Source: Marthasterias glacialis
Lineage: Eukaryota > Echinodermata > Asteroidea > Forcipulatida > Asteriidae
Length of the DNA: 64,000 nucleotides
Assembly (NCBI GenBank): GCA_911728455.2
Contig: OU452222.1
Location: forward strand, 27,332,923-27,396,922
Direction: 5' to 3'
The translations under genes were made by a program, and so were the position numbers. This document shows, in pieces, positions 9,378 to 21,400 of this stretch. Numbering within the stretch: position 1 is the first letter of the stretch; every line of letters begins with the position of its first letter. The notes under the pieces are model-generated. The model did no database searches. It saw only the letters and a list, made by a program, of their open reading frames with translations, and was not told where the DNA came from.

Positions 9378-9437
9378 ATGGCGACTCGCTGGGGAAACAA
9401 CGAGAATGTATCGGTGGAGTTTTATCAAGAAACTCAG
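9378..9437 (+). CDS. WDR59: WDR59 exon 1
   Basis: Residues 1-20 (MATRWGNNENVSVEFYQETQ). Donor GTTTGT. Confidence 0.93.
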
Positions 9438-12400
9438 GTTTGTGAAGACTCTGTTTTCTATCAGTTATGTGTTTTTAATCGACATATTACTTTGCAAGGA
9501 TTTGCAGCTTTTTAGTCTACTTCTGAGATTGAAGTCAACTTAATCTCAGTGATGACAGTGTTAAAAAAAACTACAAATGAACTAAATTAAATTTTATTGG
9601 GGCCAATGTTTTGTCCACATCTACAAGAGGGCGCTAGAGTAGTCCTTCCACGCAACAAAACATACACCCAAAAAGTAAATTTGCAGCCTATTTTTACAAT
9701 AGGAAATTGGTAAAAGTTGGAGGTAAAAACTAGCCAGAGGTGGGGTTTATTCATTATGTTGTATACAGTATAGACCTTGCATGCGACGTTAGTCGTTACT
9801 ATAGAACAAAAATCATATTATTACTAATATAGTAATAATATTAGAATTTAGCAGGTGAAAGGGAAGGGCGCCCTCTAAACAGACCACAACGCATAATCAA
9901 TGCAGCATTTGACCTCAAAAGATGGAGGCGAACGCATAAGATCTATATAGGTTGAGATGACAACTCGCATACTATGGTACGCAGTGTGATGACACATGAC
10001 AATCTTGGGCAGATGTTCAGGTTCACTGCTTTTATTTTTTTAATTCCATCTTTGCTTTGGTTCTGTAAAGTGGTACGTATGGCATTTATCACACATTTTT
10101 CCCCGTCCTAGTTGCGACAATCCTGACCCTCCATCCCCCCAATGGATGCAGACCGTTATGAGACAACACTCATAAAAATTGTCCACATATTATTAAATTT
10201 TGGTCATTTCTGTCAGACTAGTTGCCACGTATTGCCAAACTGTTACCACTTCCAAAAATCATAAATAAATACAAACAAAAAACAGTTCTTTTACCCCGCT
10301 TGCCCACCCAACCGAAAAAGTCTAGTTACTCTACTGGGTAGCACCATGTGATCTCTCTTGAGTAACATTTTGGTAGTCCTCTGAGGAGAGCAAGAACTGA
10401 AGAAGCTACACATAATATGCACATAATATGCACATGCATGTACATGTAACTCATCACATATTATGTGATGAGTTACATGTACATGCATGTGCATGTGGTC
10501 CACTTTGGCTTTGCCTTTGCCTCTAAAGCTTTGCTAAAGCTGAGCGTAATTGGGATTTTAAAAAAGCCCCATTAAAACCAAGCCATTTGAAGCCAAAGCC
10601 CTCCCCTACAAACGCTTAGTATGTAAACCTTTCCTACAAATTGATTGTGAACACTAAAATCACAAAATGTTTGGGTCTCGTTCCTTTTCAGGCCACCGCC
10701 ATGGCAGTGGATGGCACCGGAGGGTTTGCTCTGTTGGCTGGGTGAGTTAATACGATTTTAACATAATACTTCAGGGAGGCAAAGGAGGCAATTGCCTCCG
10801 TCGCCCCTGGTCATTGCCTTGGTGCCCTTGAAATGTTCCAATAGAAATTTACCATTTCCTCATAGAGGTGCGATTTATCAAAAAGAAAGTGCCTCGATGC
10901 CCCTGCCCTTTCAAGAACGAAGCAATCAGGCCTGCAAATGACACTGCCCAATCCTCACTTTGTTCTATAAAAAATTCTGAATGACATCAAATTTGACATC
11001 AGTTCAGTTCCAATATATTCCTGTTTTTGTCAAGTGCTCGTATCTGTATTTGTTTGCTACTCGTAGGATTCTCAATTGTCTCATTAAATTCTCTATAGTC
11101 AACAAGTGGGCCTCTCCATATGGACACATTTGTGCACATACCTAGGAGCTAGCTTGTGTGCCAAACAGTAACAGCAAACAAAACAAAAAAAATTATTCAC
11201 AACAAGAAAGGAAACTGGCAATTACTACTTTGGAGACCAAGTTATTCAAAATCACGCCCCCCCCCCCCAAAGAAAATAAAAATAGATGAAGATAAATACA
11301 TGTAAATGAATAAATATAAATAAATACATGTATGAATGTTTACAAAAAAGTAAATAAATTAACATTTATACAGTGCCGATATTCACCAATTTTGACACTC
11401 ATGGCACTCCAACATTATTACCCCAGTCACTGGGGCCATTTATTTCATTCCTTGAACCATCTGAGCTCCCTGGTGAGTATGCAGCCTGTACTGCCAACTC
11501 TGAGCGCATCAAGCTAAATCAAATCACAAGAACCAACTCTGCCCACACACACCCACTTACTCCGCTGGGTCAAAAGAAGCAATTAGAGTGAAGTGTCTTG
11601 CTAAAGTGCTAAAGGACACAAGTGTCATGACCGTTTTCAAACCAACACCCTAATGACTTGACCACCATAACGTCTGGTGCACTAGACTGCTTTGCCATGA
11701 CCATATAGTTATATGTAAGAACTAGAGGGCGCACAAACCATGCGACACGGCCCGACAAGGAGCATTTTTGTCCATTGAGAAAATGGCGCAGACCATTCAT
11801 TTACACTGGTCACTCATCCGTTCACACAGCAGCCATTGTCTAAGTGGACATTCGTATGCAAGTGACCCATAGGGATTTTCGCCCATGGTGAGTCAGTGGA
11901 GTTCCGTGCGTGGCATTGCGGGTGCTCCCTCTAGTTCTTATATATAACTCTATGGCCATGACGCGCTAATTAGTTAAACAAACACTTGTTTTAACTTACT
12001 TCTTTCTGAACAGGGCATCTCAGTTACACTTAAAGTAACATTCAATGAGAACAGAAGCATCGGTTGAACTTGTGATATTTCTCAGTTTTCTCAGTTTTTC
12101 CACATTTCTTAAAAAAAACCTTAAAAGTTGGAATGTTTTTAACGATTTGCTTGTTTGTTTTCTTTTACTTCTTTCAGGCGGCGTGGGCTAGACATCATTA
12201 ACCTAGACAACCCAAGCATCCGTTTTCCTCGAGTGAAGAGGAAGGGGATGATGAAGTGGGACGTGAGTGTGGTGGAGTGGAACCCCCACTCGGACAGACA
12301 CAAGGAGTTTGTGACTGCAGTAAGTACTCAGGTCGTAATTATATAGAATTTGAAAAGCAAACTGAAATAAATGTAAAGAAGGATGGTGCTGAGGCAGGAT

Positions 12401-15400
12401 CTGAAGATAAAGTTGTCCAAGTTTGATAAATATTTAAAAGTATTGACATACGATACAGGCAATAAATAACCAGGGCCCAATTTCATAAAGCTGTTCAGCA
12501 GAAAATACTGCTTAGTGAATGTTTTTGCTAAGCAAAAAATGAGTGGGGCACCAGTTGAAACAATGTAAGCAATATGGAATTTCTGTACACAGATACAGAG
12601 TCCTAGATATGAGGGACCGCTTACGGGGCAGAACATTTTCAGAGCTCCTTAGTTCACAGCTTAACCGGTAAGAAGCTACTAATCTCACCGGATTAACATT
12701 CAATGGCCGCATATATTGTTTGGGGCGGGATTTGAACGTCATGTATTCCTCATAAATCCGTCATTTTCGTGAAATAATTCATCCGAAACCCACCTGCAAA
12801 GAATGTATGTGGCTATGGAATGTTAATCCAGTGAGATTATTAGCTTCTAACAGGTAAAATTTGAATCATGGATCTCTGAACATTTTTCTTGACTTGACTG
12901 ATTATTTCACTAATTTTATGTGAAAGTTCAAGTGTTGACAGATGCAAAGGTTTTGAAAAAAAGTGAATGAAAAGTATTGAACAAGTCAACATTTGGCAAA
13001 GTTTTGAAAAGTTGAATTTGCAAAAGTAAAAATTTTGCAGATCATAGATTCAACTTGCAAAGTCTTTTTTGGGGTGTTTCAAATTAATTTTGTTCCAATA
13101 AAAAAGGACAGATTCTTCTGATTTGGTTAGATCCTTACATAAAAAAAAACATATATATAAAATATAAATTCAGTTTTTGTTTTTCTTTTCCCCAGTCTAA
13201 CCAGGTTGCTGATATCTACGTCCAACATCATAATGATTGGATTCAACAGCACTCACTGAAAGCACACACAAGAGCTATCAGGTACGTCTTGACCAATTGA
13301 CCATTAATCCTTTCCTTACCATAGGTGACTTTAGTCAACTGCACTAATGCCACCTCTTCCCTACCATAGGGGACTCTAGTCAACTACACTCATAATAACC
13401 TCTTCCTTACCCTAGGCGACTTTTAATCCATTGAACTATCCCCTCTTTCTTACCATAGGCGACTCTAGGCGACTGTACTCATGCCGCCTCCTCTTTACAA
13501 TAGGCGACTTTCGTCGACTACACTCATACTCCTTCTTCCTTGCCAACAGCGACAATAATCGACTGCACTTATACCCCTCTTTCTTGCCATTGGCAACTTT
13601 AGTCGACTGCCCTCTACACCACCTCTTTGTTACCCTAGGCGACTTAATACCAAGATAACCAAAAAGCACTCAGGCCTGAGCACAAAGTCCATTTTTTTAT
13701 AAAGCTCTAGTTTTGTCCATGTTCAACCTCCGTAGCCATGTTTGCAATGGTTGGAAAGAGAAAGATCCGATCTTTCTTACGGGGTAAAATAAAATAAGGT
13801 TGCTATTTTGCAATCCTTTCAAAACGGTGTGGAAAGATCAGAAATGCCAATGCACCTCTATGCAGTGCCATATGCTTATATGTACATGAAAAGTGTTTGA
13901 GTTCTCAGATCACACTTGGGAAAGTAACATCCAGAACCTGGCTATTTCTCCACCGAGCTCTTTGATTTTTTGTAAATAAAAGGGAATTTAATTAGCAAGA
14001 AATTTTCCTACAAATGAAATCTTCTGGTTAAAAATAAAGTTTGTCAAGTTGGCCTCCGAAAGATAAGCAAGCTGTTGTGTCGTATAGGTAGGGTCATCAT
14101 TTGGTTCTTGTCAACATAATGGTGGTTTATAGGCAAAATTATTGAGAAAGATACAATAAAAGTCAGCTGTGAAAGTTTCAGTTGAATAAAGTGCCTATGT
14201 ATTGCGAAAACAGCAAAAGACTGTCACAGTAGTTTCATCAAGAACGTCAAATGCATCCATGTTTAGCGAGGTGACAGCTGGTACCAATCTCTGACCATGT
14301 TGAGGACAGCATACAAACGGACACCATGGAAATTTCCAAAAGTAGCCTGCAAATTTTTCGACATACTTTTATTGACTTCTAATCAACAGGGAAATGATTT
14401 CGCAGGATGCTTACTACAATTAAAATAAGTAGGTTTTCAGATGAAAAATCCACAATTTCTTTTCGGGGTCGTTACCAAAGTATGACCCTATCATTAAAGA
14501 AAATGTGCATCTTGCTTGTGTGGTAAAAAAGAAATCCTTCACCAGCTTTTGTTTATGTCAAAACAATTTGGTAACAAGAAGGTTAACATAGAGGAGCACA
14601 GAGTTGCTAAGCACACTGGCCTGAAGAACACAGGGAGCAATCTTATAGAACCTGTAAGCTTTATGCTAAAGCAAGTTCACCTTAGCAGAATGTATGTTTC
14701 CTAACTGCTGCTTAGTGCTTACCACTCAAAAAGGCATGCTAACATTCTGGTGTTTCATGTTTTTTGTAAGCAGGTGATTGAAAACATCAGTGGCATTTAA
14801 TCCTCTCAGCCCGCATTGTTTATTGACATGCCGCCTGTGGTGCCTACATTGTTTGACCACTCAAGCGTGAACCACACATTTGAAACAATTCTTCCTTATT
14901 GAATTTCCTTTTTTTTTCGTCTAAAAATCATTGAGATCGGCCAACAAATGGCCAAGTTTTTCGTCTTTGTTTCCTCAGTGTGATCTGTAAACTCAAACAC
15001 TTCTTTTGTATACAACGATAAGGCGTTCCGTAGGTGTTGGCAGTTCAGATCTTTCCACTCCAATTTGAAGGGATTGCATAATAGAAACCTTGTTTTATTT
15101 TACCATCACTGGAAAGATCCGATCTTTCTCTTTCCATTGATGGTAAGCTTGAGTATGGAGGGCAAACATGGACAAATTTACAGCTTTATAACAAATGGCC
15201 TTTGTGCTCTGGTTTGAGTGCAGTTTTGTGTTTGACCTTGGTCGACTAAAGTCGCTATTGGGGCTCAAGCAGGGTATGGTGCACAGTCGACTATAGTCGC
15301 CATTGGAGCCGAAAGGGTTAACCAGAAAGGGGGCGGGGGTGAAAGATAAAAAAAGCAAAAAAGCACAAATGAATGTTTGATATGTTAGTTAGCCCCCCCC

Positions 15401-18400
15401 CCCCCCCAATCATGTCTTTGCCTCCTGTCACAATGTAACAGGGCGCCAAATGTCACACCCATGGTGTCCCCGTTACATCAGTGCATTTGTTGCATCACAT
15501 TTATTTTACACCACAGGAATCCAGTAAAACGTTTTTATGATTCCTGTTTGGTGTACTTTATAGTTTGGTGTGCTATATACTATGTACAGCAAGATTGACC
15601 AAGTAGACTAGTGAAGTGGTGAAAAAGTGTCATCAGGTGGTAATGATGTAATGGTGTCCCTAGTGTTCCACCTTCATGGAATGACCCATTTATAAGATGG
15701 TGGTGGGTTAAAACTCCCCAGGAATTTCCTGGGTTTTAGTTTCTGGGAATTGGCTCAGCTGCAGTGTGAAAAGGACTTGAATGTAACGGGAGTGAGTCAC
15801 CTTTTCCGTGACATGTAGTTCAATATTGTTTTGATTTATTGATCATAGGACTCCGATGCCAATCTGATTAATCAAACAAGTAATATAAATTGATATGTTT
15901 ACTAATCACAAAGCCCCCCCACAGAGGCCAGTGTGGTTGTCAGGATTATTCATCCACCTGTCCAGTAAGGTTTACTTAGGTGATTAAAGATGTTTTTATT
16001 GATTACAGATATTTCTGTTGAAACAATGACATATTTTCAGTGATCTGTTCATCGCAGAAATACCTGTGCATTCCTTTACATCTCTCATGATTGGTTTTAA
16101 TCACTGTTAGACAGCTTTTTTCGGTATCAATTCTGAGAAGTAAATGACTCAGCAAGTAAACGCCTGAATTGGAGACTAATTTACAGCCGCAAACCACATT
16201 TACAATCTCTTCTTGGAAGACGACGTATCTCTGAGAGACAAGCAATGGTTCTTCAAACAGTGTCCTCTGGTCTTCTTCATATGAGCTTTACCTGAAACCT
16301 CTGAACATTATAGAATGTTTGTCTCTTTTTGTTCAAAGTGCCAATGACAGATGTGTTTCATTTTGTGAGGGGATTTTTTTTTACACTGTATGTACTTGTT
16401 GAGCAGAAGTTGGAAAATTGCGACTAGAACTGCACTATCCCATGGGGTGAGCGTTGGTCTGCCTCGGTGCTACTTATGGGAAGCGGGAAAAACAACACTT
16501 GGACTCCAAAATAAAGAAATTCAGCTTCATTTCGTGAGAAATGACAGCGCTGTCTTATTGGATCTGAAACATTGCTAGAATTTCTTTGGGATCGCCAAGC
16601 GACTTTTGTGAAGCGGAGAAAGCAAAAACTTTGACTTGAAAAAAGAAAGAATTCCTCGGTGAGAAATGACGGCCGCAGCCCTTCAGGATTTAAGACAGCG
16701 CCAGAAGTTCCTCAGCATCGCCACTGTCTCCTGGAGGGTGGAGAGGGAGAACAGACAGGAGGAGAACCGCTTGGAGAAACGTCTTAGTGTGATCGAGAAG
16801 TCCAAGGTTCTATCCCTCAGACACATTGAGGCTAAGATGAAGCGTTTTCAGTTGTGGGCGTATCATCTGGAAATCCAGGCCTCGGACGGTGATGGGATCG
16901 AAGGGTCCAAGGAGCGTTTCCTAAAAGAAGCCAATGTCGTAACTCCTTATTGTACATGTAGACGGTGTTTAATACAGTGGCAGTCAAGCAAGCAGTGGTC
17001 CATACAGCTTGATGAAGAGCATGCTTCACCATCTACACGTAGTACTGCAAAGGATGCTTCTGTGTCTGTTAAAGCAAAGCCGGAAAAGATTTTCTTAAAC
17101 GGGCAGTCAACCACATCAACTGAATCGTTGTCGAGATTATCTACTTACTTATCGCCCGTGGAACCCAGTGCTACCCAATTGCGGGACCCAAATCATAATA
17201 ACAAGTTACCTCATTTGCAGCATAAAACAAATGTACCATTACAGGTCAAAGACACGCAATACAGGAACAGCAAAGCAGTCGCCGTCGTATTGCCAAAGTT
17301 TCGAGAGGAAGAGTTGTTGATGTCTCGTAGAGCTGTCCGTACAGCAAGCCATAAAGGATCAAGGCATGTATCTAATACATCATTCCGTACAATGCAGATG
17401 GCTAAGGATATACAATCAGCCAGGAAATTTTTTCGACCCCAAACCATGCCTGCAATCAGTGGGACGCATTAAAAACTCAAGCCAGCTGATTTTAACTCAA
17501 ATTTGAGACAGTTATTCAGGTTTAAGTTCTCATATTTAAGGACTATATATCTGAACTTCTGCATAACTATTCTCCTGTTCGTCCTCTTCATTTTGCTGGC
17601 CAGTCCTTACTGACGCAAACTACTGTTTCTTCTAAATTCTATGGTCAAAGAGCCTTCACCTTCATAGCACCTTCCTTGTGGAATGACTTTACCTCTTCAT
17701 ATTCATCAGGCTGACTCTGTTCTGATTTTCAAAGGACTTTAAAAAATTCACTTGTTCCAATCTACATTTTTGTAACTTTACTTTATGTATTTATTTGTTT
17801 TATGTCCCGTGTTTCTATATAAATGTCTTGTATTATTATTATTTTGTTAAATTATTGCCATCATGCTAACATTTAGACTGAGTTATCGTGATGCTTGTGA
17901 ATTTTGGTTCAGTCATAAAGTTCATTCTTACCACCTCACAAAGTCCGTCTCACTTTAACATTAGTTATGATGTAAGTTTGAAAATTATAAAAACATTTTT
18001 TTTAAAAGATATTCTTTATCTTAAAGGGGTTGTGTCGTCATGATTACAGCAGCGAATGGGATAACCCAGTTACTACACAGGCCGACGGTCACATCACAGT
18101 TTGACAAAGACGGCACCCTTTGTGATTTGACCGCAAGCGCGCGTGTGTGCAGTATCTGGGTGAGAGTTCATCTTTCCATGCACAGCCACAGGCCGGCTAT
18201 AATCATGACGACACAGCCCCTTTATGATATTGTTTTATTGTCAATGGATTCCTGTTTTTCATTTTTCAGTAGAACTTGACATACATTTCAATAACAGAAG
18301 ACTAAATGATCTCAAATTTCCAACTGAGGTTGCCTTACGAACACTTACTAAACATCAAAACTATACCACTCTAAATGAGATTAAATTGAAATTAAAAAAT

Positions 18401-21400
18401 CGAGTTGAATGACAGATGGTCAGACTACAATCGCATGTTACATTCTGACCTATTTTTCAATTTGAAGTTAACCTGAAATGTTGTAATTAATCAGCATAGT
18501 TTCCAACAAATGAAACATCCGCAATGCAACATGTTTTTCATCTTAAAAAACAGCGTGTTGAATTGAACGACAAAGAGTTTTGAAAGTTTTGTTCTTAGTC
18601 GGATGCATTGATGATTATTTGATTCAGAGTGTACTTTACTTAAGGTTCTCAGTACCTAAGGTACTTTACCTAAGGTACTAAGTACCTAAACTACTTTACC
18701 TAAGGTACTTTACCTAAGGTACTAAGTACTTAAAGTACTTTTCCTAAGGTACTTTACCTAAGGTACTAAGTACCTAAAGTACTTTACCTAAGGTACTTTA
18801 CCAAAGGTACTGAGTACCTAAAGTACTTTACCTAAGGTACTTTACCAAAGGTACTAAGTACCTAAAGTACTTTACCTAAGGTACTAAGTACCTAAAGTAC
18901 TTTACCTAAGGTACTAATTACCTAAAGTACTTTACCTAAAGTACTTTACCTAAGGTACTAAGTACCTAAAGTACTTTACCTAAAGTACTTTACCTAAGGT
19001 ACTAAGTACCTAAAGTACTTTACCTAAGGTACTTTACCTAAGGTACTAGGTACTTAAAGTATTTTACCTAAAGTACTTTACCTAAGGTACTTTACCTAAG
19101 GTACTTGAAAACTCTAACCACCCAAACCTTCCTGAATCTAACTTTTGGTTTTGCTTGAATTTGATTGATTAGTTTGATGTTGTACTCCCAAATCACCCAT
19201 CTTATAGCAACCGTTCAGACATGCCAGGCAGTTTAAGCAATTAGGTGTTAAATCCCCCCTCCCCCCCAAAAAAAAAAAATACAAAAAAATACAAAAAAAT
19301 TGAATTGAAAATAAGCTCACAACAACACACCCTTACATACATTTTGGCAGTTATGGGGTCCTCCTATTGTTCTATTTTCCCCTTTTTTAAAGAATAGACC
19401 ATTCCGGCTTTGGTAACAAGCCCCACCCACACACCTTCATTTGTGTACGTTTACGCTGCACGTGTGTCCGAGGTTGACCGAGGTCACATGACTAAAAGGC
19501 ATAATCCAATTGGTCAATGCGCAGTTTGATTGACAGGCCGGAATGGTCTATTCCTCTGTTGGGTAGCACTAGTACAAAGAAAACCTTGTGGGGTAGCATT
19601 GTTCCATTGTGTAAAGTACCCCGTAAGTTGGCAACTTTTTGGCAATAGCTCTCGTTGGTTTTGTACATAACTTTCCAACTGGGGACCTTCACCCAACCAG
19701 GCACCCTATCGCCCCCCTTTTTTTAAGGTCTGAGGTTCGAATGTGTATACCTACCCACACCCACACACAAACCAAAAGGAATCTAAAGGAATTTTTAAAA
19801 AGGGTGAAAAAGCAATTAGATTTATTGAACACACAATTTTGTTTTTAATGTGGCGCATAGAAAACATTCTTAGAATGTGCATGTTAAAAATAGCTATCTG
19901 ATGAGATACAGAAAAGACATAGAAGTTTCAAGGAACTGTTCTTAAATCTTATGGGGTTCTGCATCTTACATCTATTAAAAAAAATGTTTTGGGGTATCTG
20001 AGATGAGAGTGTATTCAGATTATCTTTTTCAGGGAGAAGACTCTGAAGTTTGGAGGTCTGGAGAGATTTTGAAAATATGACGCATAAGTTGGATTCTTTT
20101 TGGGCTTGAGCATATCTTATTTACAGTTTTGTAATGTGTCCGAGTGCCTGCAATAGACCTTTATCATGGTGCGGCCATCTTGATTTTCTCCCATTCAAAC
20201 CAATGTAACCAAACCGAGGCTGGAAGGGCAAATAGTCTGGTTCCTTTTTGTATAATGAATATTAGCATCTATTACTGTTATTGGATACAAATGTAACCAA
20301 ACCGCGGCTGGAACGGCAAATAGTCTGGTTCCTTTTTTGTATAATTAATATTAGCATCTATTACTGTTATTAGATACAGGGAACATGACCAAGATGGTGG
20401 CAGCATGATAAAGGTCTATAGTCTGATCCTAAGGCTGTGTTCTGGATACACTCTATTGAGTTACATTCGATTCAATTCATTTATTCCTCATGTGAAAACA
20501 CATGAAATGTGTTTTCTGTTGTGCAGCAGTAAAAAATTACATAAAAATTGCCAATGTGGACAATTTATTTCACAATAAGTAAAAAGAGAGGTCCCAAAAA
20601 CAGTAACAAAAACATGACGAGCCTATGGGTGGTATACGTAAAAAGTGTTCTGATAGAACTACAGTTACAACTGTGGATGGCACTGGGCAGGAAGGTGTTT
20701 GACCAAACAGGTGCTGCATACTCCACATGCTGTAAAAAAGTGTAAAGTGACTGAAGGAAATACATACTATTATTATTATTGGTTTATTTCATTCAAATCG
20801 TGGCCCACAGGGCAAATTACAAAAACGTTACAATATAAAAACATTAGAAGCACACAACAATAGAGTCAATATACAAATTGTTAATAAAATTTAATAATAG
20901 GTAAAAGTTATGGTCCTGCCAAAGCAAAAAAGCGCACAAGAATAAATAATAAAAACAAAAAAAACAGACAATAGATAGGCATTAAAACTAAAACAATTTG
21001 AAAAAAACTAGAACAACACTGAAAACACATGTATCTGTGATTCCAGTTTGTAGGTTTTTGACCGCAGTGAAAGAAAAATGATAAATTGCAAACAGTGCCA
21101 AGTATTGAAACTGTTGGAATGTAACTGTTTATGGTTAGCACTGAGTGAGATACACTCATTATCAGTCCATACTATAAGCTAAGTGTACAAAATTGTTCAT
21201 CAAGGTTTGAGCAAGTCCATCAGTATTGCTGGGGAGGTCCTCAAATTTGATAATTTTCTGAAAGGACACTTCTTTTTTCAGTTATTATGAATTTTAATTC
21301 CTGATGTTAAAATCACTTTTGTTTTTTTCCAATACAATGCGTGTAAATCTTTCAAGTAATTGCAGTTTAAAATCAGAAAATGTTGTGGTTATTTATGAGT

